A model generated the notes under the pieces. That model did no database searches. It was given only the letters and a program-made list of their open reading frames with translations, and was not told where the DNA came from. 64,000 nt of DNA from Dendrobium chrysotoxum (taxonomy: Eukaryota > Streptophyta > Magnoliopsida > Asparagales > Orchidaceae). Position 1 is the first letter of the stretch. The number at the start of each line of letters is the position of its first letter. Both the position numbers and the translations under genes were made by a program. This document shows, piece after piece, positions 43,346 to 55,289 of this stretch. The stretch is taken from the NCBI GenBank assembly GCA_019925795.1, contig CM034311.1, positions 21,264,231 through 21,328,230 of the forward strand. Direction: 5' to 3'.

Positions 43346-44860
43346 ACTTATAATGAGTGTTTAATATGGGATATAAAGATATTACTATTGGAGGTCATTT
43401 CTTTTGTTGATTAAGATTCTGGTATATTGGCTTAGATGACTATTCAGTCTTCTTTGTAAGAAAGTATTCAGGAATCTAAAAAATTAGATATAACATATCT
43501 GAAGTTGATTGATCTAATTAATGCTAGTAAGAAATCTAAACTGTAAGTATCTAATTATGGTATTATTTTCTGTAAGAGCACACTTTGGATTTCTAATTCT
43601 GGAGATTTGACATCAGTTATTCTACATGAGACCCACTATTTATTCTATACTATTCACCTTGGAAACAATAATCTAATAATTTGAAAGTTATATTTTGGTG
43701 GCCTAGATTAAAAAAGCATATTGCAGCTTTTGTTTTAAAATATGAAGCATGTTAGTTAGTGAAGGCATACCATTGATGACCGGGAGATTTTCTATAGTTA
43801 TTGCGCATTATAAGTGGAAATAAGAAGTGAATATGGATTTTGCTATAGGTTTTCCCTAGTCGAGACAGGGACATGATCCGACATACTTATTCAGTTAATA
43901 GATTGATATAGGTATATATACGTTAGATTATCAGATTATATGGGATATTGAAGGTCATCATTTCTTATAGAGATAGTCAGTTTAGCTTCAGATTGTGGAG
44001 AGGTATTTAGCAAGGTTTGGGTACTAAATTGCATTTTAATACCATTTTTCATCCTCAAATCGATAGGCAATTTAAGATTACCTCTATAAGTACTAGAAGA
44101 ACTTTTGAGACTATGTGTTTTGGACATTAGTGGCAATTAAGAAGAAAACATTCCTCTGATTGAGTTTACTTACAATAATAATTATCAATCAAGTATAAGT
44201 ATGCCTTTATATGAAGCTTTGCATGGTAGGAAGTGTTGTAAACCACTGTCTTTGGACAGAGGTGGGTAAAAGACTATTGATCAGGTAGCCTTAGTAGATG
44301 GTGTTATTGAAAAGATTCGTTTGATCAAAGATAGATTGAAAACTATACAAGATAGGTAGAAAAAGCATTTTGATGCTAAACATTTGGCTGTAGAGTTTTA
44401 GATATAATATTTTGTATATATTAAGATCAGACTGATGAAAGGAATTAGCAGGTTTGGCAAGGAAGGAAAGTTAAATCCAAGGTATGTTGGACTATTTGAA
44501 GTGATTAAAAGGATTAAAAAGTCTGCCTATAGGATTATAATTACCAGATCACATGTTTGAAATCCATAATGTGTTTTAAGTGTCTCTTTTGAGGAAATGA
44601 GTATCGGATTCTAGAAATAGGATATCTGCTGAAGGAATAAAGGTACATCAAAATCTGAGCTACAGGGAAGAACCAGAGAGGGTCTAGGTATGATGTCAGA
44701 AAGTTAAGGAATAAATAGATCCCAATTGTTAAAGTCCATTGGAAGACTAGAATTAAAAGGGAAGCTACTATAAAAAAGAGTACGAGATGAGATAGTTGTA
44801 TCCTGATTTGTTCGTTTGATCTAAGGTCTGAGCTTTGAAATGTTAAGGATGATATTTTCT
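43346..44860 (+). pseudogene. Ty3/gypsy chromovirus integrase-chromodomain remnant
   Basis: The plus strand follows a plant chromovirus pol. Integrase zinc-finger traces are LHETHY, YTIHLGNN, IFWWPRLKKHIAAFVLKY and a C-stop-LVKA (usual CQxVKA). The core is mostly lost to frame changes; TFHPQ-like wording persists near 44,045-44,060 (FHPQIDRQF). Later come YNNNYQSSISMPLYEALHGR (44,170-44,230), FDAKHLAVEF, KGISRFGKEGKLNPRYVG (44,440-44,490) and chromodomain-like NLSYREEPE and KKEYEMR-LYPDLF (44,655-44,815). Many stops are TAA/TAG/TGA where Gln, Arg or Trp is expected. It is followed by a purine tract and the LTR. Confidence 0.87.
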
Positions 44861-44871
44861 GAGGAGAGAGT

Positions 44872-46508
44872 TGTGACGCCTCTAGGTTCAGCATCTGGAT
44901 TGACATATTCTGACTTGATTGGAAAAAATGTAAATATTAGAAATTTTTTATTTTGAACCTATTGGCATGTTTTTGGAAGTATTTTGATGTATGAAAATAG
45001 TTTGTATGTATTCTGGAATGAGTCCTAAGGATTTTGAGTGCATTTTGACAAATAATCTAAAACTTTACGATTTAATCACCTTGGTGTTGGGTGTCTGAGC
45101 ACCACAGAGCTACAACAATGCTAAGGTGCCAAATAGTGACATTTCAGCATGTAGTCTCATATTTTTGGAAAATGAACTAGCACTTCAGTACTTGATGGTA
45201 GCATCTTAGCGCTAGGTTACTAATTGCACTTGAAATATATAATAAAACCATTATTCCATTGATTCGAATGTTGTTGGCTGCTGAAGTAGAGGGAGAGAAA
45301 GAGAGGGTTTTTGGAGAGAAGAATTTTTGAGCCACTTCAGGTTATTTTTAGCCATCAGTCTGGTTGGGAAAGTTATTCTGATTGTGGTTGGTCATACTAT
45401 GCCTATCTCCTTTTTTAAAAATCTGAAGCTTTTTTTCCAAATTTTTTGATTAAATTTCTATTCCTATTATCAAAAAATGAGGATAACTTTACATTGGAAA
45501 TACTTGTACTATGTAACTTTTTATATGTCATAGAGTTGAGATTCTGAATATTTTATTTTTTTTTGGAAAATTTTACCCCAGCGATTTTTGAATTTATGTA
45601 AATTGTATTGAATAAAAAATAATTTAGACTCCAAAAAATAGTGTTAAAGTATGATTAAAGTCTTAAAATGATATTTTACACAATTCTTAGTAATTTTCTT
45701 ATATTTTGGAATTGTAAAATTTTACTCAGTAAGAATTTCTGCTACCTATAGTTAAAGAAAACAGTGTAATTCTGATACAAGCTCAATTATGCTTTAATTG
45801 CTAAAATGTAATGAAATATGTGCTAATGTGATTGTTTGATATAAAAAATGTCTTCAACGAGATTTAAGGTACCATAATCCTTTGAGATTTTGTCTGGGCC
45901 TAAAGAAAACTGATATACATTATTATGTGATACAAATTTTAGTTCAATTAATTGCTCAGTATTACTATTTGAATTTTTGGATAACAACTATACTCTTATT
46001 ACCTTACTCAATATAGTGATTTATTATACTACATTTAACTTCTTTTAAATATTCTTAAAAATTTTTATAAAGAAAATGTTTAGAAATATAGATCGGTGTT
46101 TATGGCCTGGTGAGTTATTTTAGCTCACTATGACTTTACTTCTGATTTTTTGGATCTCAAAAATGGAAAGAACTTATTGATTAGTATTTTAGGATTTGAT
46201 ATGAGTCTATATGTATTTCTCTATTTTTATTTCTGTACATTCATGGCTCGCTTTGGTTATATTGTGCTCTGCTATCTATTCTGTAGCCATATGTTGTATT
46301 GTAGATTATGTATATATATTTTTATGAAATGAAAGAGATTTTGTGGATGAATTATCTTAAGTACTCTTGATATTTTGGTAGCTATGTAGTCCGTTGTTTA
46401 TTTAAAATATATATTAGAAGAGAATTTGAAATATTTCTAAAACAAGATCTCAGGATTTGCCTGTCACAACTCAACCCAATAAGAATCCTATTATGTTGGG
46501 GTGTGACA
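44872..46508 (+). repeat. 3' LTR of chromovirus element
   Basis: Starts TGTGACGCC after the purine tract GAGGAGAGAGT and ends GGGGTGTGACA, giving TG...CA with inverted ends TGTGAC/GTGACA (allowing one mismatch beyond), 1,637 bp. Contains GGTGAGTTATTTTAGCTCAC near 46,110, a symmetric word also seen in family A LTRs. Confidence 0.83.
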
Positions 46509-47390
46509 CGCCAGCTGAGTGCGAGTGTTCACCCATCGAGTTCTTGATGAGTTCCTAGGGTGAGTTCTTTGAGCAATTACAGTGCTTGGTTTCTGAATTT
46601 TGGCATCAATCTGCGCTAATTGCACCTTTCAGGATTTTGAATCCAAATTTAATTATTGGTGACAATCGTGCCTTACTTCCAAGGCTTACAAGGCTATAAT
46701 GTGTAATAGTAGGTAGATAAAAGAAAAAATAAGTAATAGAGTGAGAATGGAGAGATTATAAGTATTCTCATAGGCTTGTTCCTTTACTTTCCTTGTGACC
46801 CTTTATCTATAAGGTTATGGGACTATAGGAAAATAATCTATATAAAGAACATACTCATTTATAAAGGTGTGTAGCACAATGTGTAGCTAAAATTTTGAAA
46901 ATATATATGAATAATTGACATGTAGATTGTCACTGGTCAAGTGAGCTTGTCGAGTGCCGAGTGTAGTTATGCCAAGTGATGAGGGGATAATGTGTTCATA
47001 TCAAGTAACAAGTGACAATCATAGTCATCGAGTGATTAGTATAGTCATGGTTAATGATGAGTAGCAAGTGACGAATGTAGTCATGTTGAGTGATGAATGA
47101 TCCTTAACTCTTGACGGTGACCCTTGGCCTTCAACTAGTGCACTTTTAACCTTCCTCACTTCAAGGAATATTGATCTTTAGGCCATTGGCATAATCGAAT
47201 ATACAAGATTTACAAGTTTGTATGAAGCTATGATTAAGACTTGTCCACTTTTTTGCTTAGTTTGTTAACTAATTCGTGTAAATAATTGGAAACATGCTCC
47301 TTTTATATATAATTGAAGTTACCTTGAAAGGATAGCTCTTGATTGCACCTTATATTTTTTATTTCATGCTCATGAGGGCCTAACACAAAT
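46509..47390 (+). repeat. repeat module D, copy 2 (longest)
   Basis: Longest copy seen. A 5' half matches 33,700-34,180 (hairpin-like CCTTTATCTATAAGG at 46,800-46,814 and a TATAAAGAACATACTC word). A 3' half with GAGTGATGAGT-type repeats ends CTTTTAACCTTCCTCACTTC and continues to CTCATGAGGGCCT, shared with 51,340-51,715 and 57,455-57,945. Confidence 0.72.
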
Positions 47391-47833
47391 TTTGTTGTTT
47401 AAATTCAAGAACTTCTATTACAATGATATCATGTTCATGATGCTATCTTGATTTTTTGAGTTATTTTTCTTCTATACTAAACCCTGCATTACTGGAATGC
47501 GTAATATGCAACTAAATGAAAAAGACACATATGTTGAAGTTCTTGAAAAATATGCCAATCTTGGATAAATTCTTTATTATTGTATTGTAGACCTTGAAAA
47601 ACTAGGGCAAGCTCAGGTGATCAGTTGCTTAGGAGCTTACAAAGATGGCTCACTTTTGTATTGTTTGAAATGGTATCCAACTAAATAAAAAAGGTGTGCT
47701 TTATGAGTGTTTTTAATATGAAATATGAATGAAAATGTTATCAATTTTTTCTTTTGAAATTTCCATAGTTATAATCCATATTTTCCCCACATTTTAGGCT
47801 TCATAAAACTTCAAAGTATCAAAAAACTTTGGT
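47391..47833. repeat. repeat module E, copy 1
   Basis: Follows D here, at 51,716-52,176 and at 57,946-58,433. Shared phrases are AATGATATCATGTTCA, CACATATGTTGAAGTTCTT and GTGTGCTTT-TGAATGTTTTTAA. No coding capacity recognised. Confidence 0.7.
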
Positions 47834-48111
47834 TTTACACCCTATGTCAGAAGATGTACATCCTAACAACACAAAACTTATTGAAGGATAAAAGTCCTAT
47901 TTTGTACTCACAAAAAAGTGCATATACAAATACTATAAACATAACATATCATAATAAACAATGGAAGAGAAATTAAAATTTTATTTCGTTATCATAGATT
48001 CAAATGATGGTACATCAACAAAATAGAATTACTACAAGAAAAAGTGATCTAAAAGAAATAATAACAAAAATGAAACTATCGAACCCTAAAAATAGAACTT
48101 GTGAATGACCT

Positions 48112-48152
<41 letters not shown>

Positions 48153-48450
48153 TACAACTGGTAAATCTACTTCTATGTTGTTGCCCATATAACACTCTGA
48201 TAGGACCTACGATGAAAAGAGGTAGCAATGAGCGAGTTTGATAAATCATGCCTAGTTAGTAATTCATATCCATTAAAGCATAAACAAAAATAGGTGGGGT
48301 TAGTAATTCCTATCCATTAGAGCATAAACAAAAATAGGTGGGGCATGCAATATGAACAACCAAAAGGTAAGATTAGAAGTAAATAATTAATGTTTCAATA
48401 TAATAATGCAACATGTCATTGTTCCTATGATGGGTTCTTGTGTGTGTGTG

Positions 48451-48509
<59 letters not shown>

Positions 48510-49324
48510 CTAGTTTTGTCAAATATCCTACACCTAGAAGGTAAATAATAACAGAAGGAAATCCAATGATTCTTATAGATTCATCACTTTATGGGCTCGT
48601 CAGCATGACTGGCCAATAGCTAATAGTCATATAGACCTACATATAAGCATACAGTGCCTATGCTTTTATAGGTTTCCACTTATGTTATTTAGTTGATATG
48701 ATAATTATTGAATGTCTCCCCCAAATAATTTAAATTAATAAAAATATCTATAATGCAAAATAAAGATTGAGATAAAGTAAAGTTTAATTTACTTGAAAAT
48801 TTTAAATGAAGCTTTTTCCCAATAAAAGCTATAAATAATTATACTAAATATTCAATGTTATAACTGAAGATTGACATTAAACTTATGCAGCTTAATAATA
48901 AAATAAAAGAAAGGGCTATTACATGTATAATTTGAGATATAAGAGGAACAAAAAGGAAAGGGAAAGGTGCTTGACAACTGTGAAAGCAATGAGTTAAAAG
49001 AGGATGAAGGTCAAGGACCTTTAATGGTGGCTACGGGAGGAAGAGAGCATCTTATGGTTATGATAGGGAGGGGAGTTGAGTTATTATGAGAGAGGAGAAG
49101 GAAGATTGGGGTGATGCCCTAGGTTTCCCTTCATCTTAAATGAAGATAGGGAAGGTGATGGGTCAGAGAATCACACAAGAAAAAGAAAAAAAAATAATGA
49201 AATTTGCTAGATTAGAGGGTTTCACATATTATTTTCATGTGTGAAGACGGGATGTTTGCATGTGGTTCGTCATGTGCATGGCTTTAGTCCAAAGGCCTAG
49301 GCTAAGCCAGTCCAAGTTATTACA
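47834..49324 (-). repeat. gypsy-type LTR B, expanded copy
   Basis: The right edge GTTATTACA (element start TGTAATAAC) lies next to a purine tract and a pol end on its right. The left edge near TTTACACCCTATG is decayed. It is larger than the 0.63-kb copies at 52,177 and 59,342 because of inserted AT-rich DNA and microsatellites (48,118-48,150; (GT)n(TA)n 48,439-48,507). A 46-bp direct repeat of TTAGTAATTC...GGTGGGG lies at 48,255-48,345. Confidence 0.62.
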
Positions 49325-49540
49325 TACTTCCCCCTTAAAAGAATTTGGTCCCAAAATTTATACATTTGTTTTGGATTAGCTGCGGACACTTTGCGATCAT
49401 CTCCTCTTCAATCTCCCATGTGGCTTTGTTATGATTGGTTCTTCCGAAGCACTTTGACAAAGGGACTAGATCAATGATAAAGCTATTAAATCTCATGATC
49501 CAAGTTGTGCTACGATAGCTCTTCATTAGTCAGTTTTGTC
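49325..49540 (-). pseudogene. chromovirus pol C-terminus (chromodomain end), copy 1
   Basis: The minus frame 49,526-49,335 ends GRTNHNKATWEIEEEMIAKC, PQLIQN and FGTKFF. This matches the W-x-N-H...EATWE-x-E-x-M chromodomain end of gypsy chromoviruses. It is followed by a purine tract (TTAAGGGGGAAG on the minus strand) and the LTR start TGTAATAAC. Confidence 0.82.
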
Positions 49541-50593
49541 AATTACCATGCACTAGGAAGGTAAACACCAATCCAATGAAATTTAATAATTTCCTATAGA
49601 GTCATTACTCTATGGGCCCATTTGCCTCACTAACCAATACCCAATATGGTTCTATTGATGTACATACAAGCATACAATGCCTATATTTTTACAATTTTCA
49701 ACATTCGTTATATAGTTAATATGGCAATTATAAATTGTATAACCAATAAGGTTTATAATAGGGGTATCATTTATTGTATTTAATAGAACTAATTAGTCTG
49801 AATTATATTATCTATAACTGGAAACAAATTAAATGGATAAGAGCCTGTGCAATAATAATAAATGTGAGATTGTATCTATTACAAATAATAAACAAGATCG
49901 ATGGCATATGCATAATAACAAATAAAATTGAAAGAAAGACTAGTAACCTAATATCTGGAACCTCGTATAAGTAACATGGGTAATGTCCCTAACAAATAAT
50001 GGTACATCTATCCATTTATAAATAATATATACTTATAGAGATTAACATAAATTTAAGATTTGATGGCAATTTGCTTAATTTCACTAAGCGTAGACCCAAT
50101 AAAAAGCAAAACCTAATAATTATAAGTATGCGATTTGAGACATTAGAGTTGTCATCTCTAACTATCACAAGGATGAGATCAACCTTGTGGTCCAACTAGC
50201 CATTACAAGTGGACTGTAAATTGGAAGATCTCTCCCAAATAATTTAAATTAATAAAAATATCTACAAATGCAAAATAAAGATCAAGATAGCTTAAGTTCA
50301 AATCTTTTAAATAAAACTTTTTCCTGATGTAAGCTATAAATAATTATACTAAATATTTAATATTATAAACAAAGGAAAGCATTAAACTTATGCAGCTTAA
50401 CAATAAAATAAAAAGAAAGAGTTATCACCTGTATAACTTAGGATACATGAAGAAGAAAAAGAAGGGGAAAAGGCGTTCGATGACCTTGAAAGCAATGAGT
50501 CAAAGGAGGAGGATGGTTGAGAACTTCTCTGAATGTGGAAATCAGAGGAAGAAGGCTTCTGATTGTGGCGAGAGGGAAGAGAGTTGAGTGGGG

Positions 50594-50635
<42 letters not shown>

Positions 50636-50975
50636 GTTTGGTGGCTATTGGGAGAGAGGAGAAGGAGGATAAGAGTGATCCACTAGGTTTCCCTTACCTT
50701 AAATGGAGAGACAGAATGTTATAGAGGTTTGGTGGCTATTGGGAGAGAGGAGAAGGAGGATAAGAGTGATCCACTAGGTTTCCCTTACCTTAAATGGAGA
50801 GACAGAATGTTATAGGCTGTAGAATCACAAGAGTATAGGAAACAGTTATGGAATTTGCAGGATTAGAGGATTTCACACATCGATCACATGTGTGAAGGGG
50901 GGTTATTTGCATGTAATTTTCCCCGTTCTTGGCTTTCATCTAAAGGCCTAGATTGAAATGGTCCAGGTTATTTCA
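49541..50975 (-). repeat. gypsy-type LTR B, second copy in tandem
   Basis: Parallels 48,512-49,324: a TTTTGTCAA-TACC start, TCTCCCAAATAATTTAAATT, TTAAACTTATGCAGCTTAA and the GA-rich region. It ends GTTATTTCA at 50,975. It carries a (GA)n tract (50,595-50,635) and a perfect 91-bp tandem duplication. Confidence 0.65.
50634..50815. repeat. perfect 91-bp tandem duplication
   Basis: GTTTGGTGGCTATTGGGAGA to ACAGAATGTTATA is present twice with no difference seen, period 91. Confidence 0.95.
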
Positions 50976-51215
50976 TATTATTCCCCGTAAGATAATTTGG
51001 TCCCTAACTTCATACCTTAGTTTTAGAATAGCTATGGATACTTCAAATCATATCTCCTTCAATCTCCCATGTGGCTTCTCGTTATAACTGGTTCTTCCAA
51101 AGTACTTTGAAAATGGAATAGATCAACGATGAAGTTGTCAAATCTTATGCTTTGAAATGTGTTATGGTATTTCTTCATAACTCAAATTTTCTTTAATCAA
51201 TAGTGGCTCTAACTA
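50976..51215 (-). pseudogene. chromovirus pol C-terminus, copy 2
   Basis: The minus strand reads NLSYEEIP, a K-Y-FGRTSYNE-like stretch and TWE-region remnants. It is the same segment as 49,325-49,540, more decayed, and adjoins the second LTR B. The pair forms a direct repeat of (LTR B + pol end). Confidence 0.7.
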
Positions 51216-52176
51216 GATAATATGAGAACTATCATGCACATAGCACCACAAAGGAGAGACATGAAAAATAATGTACTCTACTACAAGTCTTGAAAGTAAA
51301 GTCAAATGAGTGGTTGATATGGGATATGGAAAGATTACTTCTAATGAGTGTTGAGTGATGAGTGACGAGTTTAGTATTACTGAATAAGGAGTGGAGAGTG
51401 ATGAGTTTAGTCACGTTGAGTGATGAGTGATCCTTGACACTTGATGAGTTATCCTTGGCCTTTGACTAGAGCCCTTTTAACCTTCCTCACTTCAAGGTAT
51501 ATTAATCATGATGTCGTTTGCATTTTAGGGTATACAGAGATACACTAGTTTGTATGAAGCATCGATCATCACTCATCCATTTTTTCCTAAGTTGGCTAAC
51601 TAATTTGTGTTAAGAATATGAAAATTTTGCCTTTCATATATAATCGAAGTTATCCTGAAAGGATGGCTCGAGATTGCACCCTATTATTATATTTCATGCT
51701 CACGAGGGCCTCACACAAAATTTAAATTATTATTTAATTCTTTATTTGAAGAAATGCTAATACAATGATATAATGTTCAAGATGTTATCTTTATTTTCTA
51801 AGTTATTTTCCTTTTATATTAAACCCTAAACTACTGGCCTTAAATAGCTTTTCAAGCTTAATATAGAACCAGAAGAAAAAGGCACATATATGTTAAAGTT
51901 CTTAAAAAATATGTCAATCTTAGCACAATTTTTAACTTTTCTACTATGGGCCTTTAGAGGCAAGGGCAAGGTCAAGTGGTCACTTTCACATGAATTAAAA
52001 ATATAGTTCACTTTAGATTGTTCAAAATGGTATAGGAATAAACGAATAGGTGTGCTTTTTGAATGTTTTTAATATGAAATTTGATTGAAATGTTTATCAA
52101 ATTTTTCAAAGTTATAGTACATATTTCATATACATTTTAGGCTTTGGTAGAACTTCAAGGTATCAAAGGGCTATGG
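51216..52176. repeat. modules D (3' half) and E
   Basis: D runs about 51,340-51,715 (GAGTGATGAGTGATCCTTGA, CTTTTAACCTTCCTCACTTC); E follows to 52,176. The same D-E order is seen at 46.9-47.8 and 57.5-58.4 kb. Confidence 0.72.
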
Positions 52177-52487
52177 TGCCACACCTTGAGTTTGAAAGGT
52201 GGTACATCCTAGCAATATGGAACATGACAAAGGGATAAGAATACCTATTTTGTACTCACAAAAATAAATACAAATAGAAGTAATATAAATAAAACATATT
52301 AAAGTAAACAACAGAAGAGAAATTAAAATTTTATTTCATTATCAAAAATCCAAATGATGGTAAATCAATAAAATAAAATAACTATAAGCAAAAGAAATCT
52401 AAAAGAAATAATAATATAAATGAAACTCTTCTCCGATGGTAGCTATGAGATGGAGAAGACATCTAATTGCTATGAGAGGGAGGAGAG

Positions 52488-52551
<64 letters not shown>

Positions 52552-52811
52552 GATGATGATGATGATGATGATGGTTATGCTACAACTTCGAGAGCTGAGG
52601 AGGATGGGAGTCCTAGGTTCCCCTTTATATTATGTTGTGATAGGGAGGGTCATGAGCAAGAAAATCACACGAGAGGAAAAAATCATGAAACTTGTAGTAT
52701 TAGAGGGTTTCATGTGTCAGACAAGCATGTGAAAGACAATTATTCATTATTGTTTGTCTCATGCATGACTTTTGTCCAAAGGCTTAAATTAAACCAGTCC
52801 ATGTTATTTCA
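52177..52811 (-). repeat. gypsy-type LTR B, compact copy
   Basis: About 635 bp between TGCCACACC (left) and GTTATTTCA (right), so the element strand reads TGAAATAAC ... GGTGTGGCA. It contains (GA)n at 52,492-52,547 running into (GAT)n to 52,573. Frames with poly-Arg/Glu here are microsatellite artefacts. Confidence 0.7.
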
Positions 52812-52909
52812 TATGGTCTTTAAAATCATTTACTATTGATCCAAATGACACATTCTTGGTGTTAATCTTTACTAATGAGATACATATTTTGGCTATGAAG
52901 ATGTAGGAT

Positions 52910-54775
52910 GAGTTAGAAGAAACTAACATAGAGGGCTTATATGTGCAAACACAAATCTTATTTTGCAAAAACACCTTGCATGAGAAGCTTGTTTCAGGTG
53001 CTAATATATCAAATTCTATTTTCCATAGTTTCTAGAAGTATTGACACATGCTTTATGCTTACTTCTTCTAAGCTTACTTGAGTTCAACTTTGATCATATA
53101 AATCATATTATTTATACTTGTTAAGATCACTATTTTCTACTTCTCTATTTATAATATTATGTTCAAAGATCAAAGTTTGCTTTATCACCGGTTACCACAA
53201 GTTCTATTTTTCTTGTGAGCTGCACCTCCCATGAGTTGTAGGATCAATAGATTCCACTTCCTAGTTTTTCATTTAACATTGCCACTACTAATGCTACTTA
53301 GGTCTTATTTTTTGTTTCATGAATTTTCTTTTGGTGAGGATTGGGAGCTACTTTTTATTTTGGTAGCCTTGATTTGCCAATATTTGCTTGATTTAAATAT
53401 TTTTTCATGAATCTTCTTTTTTAGTTTGAGTAAAATAGAAGACCCTTAAACTTTGTTTCAAAAAATAAAGAGACCTTAAGCAATTTCTAATATATTTTCA
53501 TTGTTTATATTAGTAATTGTATTTATTTTAATTCAAAGCAATTTTATTAGAATAGATATTGTCATTGATCATTAAACATTTTAATGGCCATTATTGGTGA
53601 TCATGTTATTTATCTTGAAATTGGGAATAGAAAACTGATTGAAGTAAAGCATATACAATTGGAATATGACATATATAAATCAAATTGGTGAAAAAAAACT
53701 AATTCTAGTGCTCTGGCAGCAATTGGTATGTGGACTGACATAAGCATCAAAATATTTTCCCAACTAAGCTTAGATTCTATTATGAAAGAGTCTTGGTAGA
53801 GAAAACATACCACATTCTATCTTGATTTGTGGTTTTGAAAGAGTTAACATACTCTTGCGAAAGCACAAACCAAGACAGAACATGGTATGATTTATCCACC
53901 AAAACTCTCTTTTGAAATAAGATCTAGGCTTGCCATGGAAAATATTTTGATGCTTATATCAGTCCACAAACCAACTACTACAAGAGCACTAGATTTGCTT
54001 TTTCACCAATTGGACTTTTGTCTAAACATAATATCTTATATTCCAATTATATATGCTTTACTTCAGTCAGCTATTCATTGCCAATTTAAAAATAAACAAG
54101 ATGACCATCTCTAATGGCCAACAAAATCTATAGTGGTTAATGACAAAATCTTTTTAAATGAAATTGTTCAAAACAAAATAGATATGATTACTAATGAAAA
54201 TAATGAAAACAATTTATAAATTATTTAAGGTCTCTATATGTTTTGAAACAAAGTTCAAGGGTCTTGTATTCTACTCAAAAAGCAAAAGAAGATTCGTAAA
54301 AAAATAATTAAATTAGGCAAATATTAGCTAATCACGATTACCAAAACACAAAGTAGCCCCCATCCCTAACCAAAAGAAAATCCATAAACAAAAATTAAGA
54401 CCCGAGTTGCATTAGTAATGGCAACTTAACTAAAAAATTAGGAGATGCAATCCATTGATCGCATAGCCCATGGGATGTTCAGTTCACTAGACAAATAGAA
54501 CTAGCAATAAGAAGCGACAAAGCAAATATTAATCATTAAATATAAGTCCATAAATAGTGAACTTGGAAAATAGTGATCTTAATAAATAAAAAGAATATAT
54601 TGTATATAGTCAAAGTTGAACTCAAGTAAGCTAAAAATGCATCAGTACTTGCAGAAACTATGGAAAATAGAATTTGGTATTTTTAGCGCATAACAAGTCG
54701 ATTATGTCAGGAATTATGAAAAAAATAAAGTCTATGTTTGGGCATAGATGCCCTCTATCTCAATTTCTTCTGCAG
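52910..54775. repeat. large palindrome 1
   Basis: Imperfect inverted repeat with arms of about 0.93 kb and almost no spacer; the centre is TAACAT at 53,845-53,850. Paired landmarks are AAACTATGGAAAATAGAATT (54,660 area) against AATTCTATTTTCCATAGTTT (53,014 area), and CTCTGGCAGCAATTGG (53,710 area) against ACCAACTACTACAAGAGCAC (53,965 area). LTR B lies just outside the left arm. Both arms carry the same short open frame, of unknown meaning. Confidence 0.92.
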
Positions 54776-54834
54776 AAATCCTTCCGGCCGTCAATGTTAT
54801 GCCTTCACTAACTAACAGACTTCATATTTTGAAA

Positions 54835-55215
54835 CAAAAGCTGCAATATCCTTTTACAGTCCAGGCCACCACAATATAACTTTCAAATCATTAGACATTT
54901 TATTATTTCCTGGGTGAATAGTATATCATGAACAGTGAGTCTCATGTAGAATAACCGATGTCAAATCTCCAGAACTAGAAATCCAAAGTCTATTCTTACA
55001 TAAAATAATACCAGAATTAGATACTTATAGTTCAGATTTCTTACTAGAATTGATCAGATCAATAATTTTAGATATTTTATATCTGATTTTTAAGATTCCT
55101 GAATCCTTTATTATAAAGAAGACTGAATAATCATTTAAGTAAATATACCAGAATCTTAATCAGCAAAAGAAATCACCTCCAATAGTAATATCTCCATATC
55201 CCATATCAAACACTC
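54835..55215 (-). pseudogene. Ty3/gypsy integrase N-terminus, minus copy
   Basis: Inverse-oriented relative of 43,360-43,740. The minus strand reads LHETHCS, YTIHPGNNKMSNDLKVI, LWWPGL, KDIAAFVSKYEVC and LVKA, with stops where Gln codons are expected. It keeps IHPG better than the plus copy. It abuts palindrome 1 on its left and family A LTR copy 5 on its right. Confidence 0.85.
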
Positions 55216-55289
55216 ATTATAAGTAAGTTGAACACATGATAATGCTAAAGATTTCATGCTCAAAGCATATTATCTCATTTTTTCATCTA

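Noticed and set aside
44541..44906. 121-codon minus-strand frame with hydrophobic segments
   Set aside because: Antisense of the plus-strand chromovirus integrase/chromodomain remnant; no family resemblance.
52420..52839. Open frames with long Arg-Glu and Asp or Met runs
   Set aside because: Translation of the (GA)n and (GAT)n microsatellites in LTR B.
53610..54114. Similar short frames in both arms of palindrome 1 as a gene pair
   Set aside because: They are the same sequence in inverted arms, short, and not recognised; conservation follows from the palindrome.
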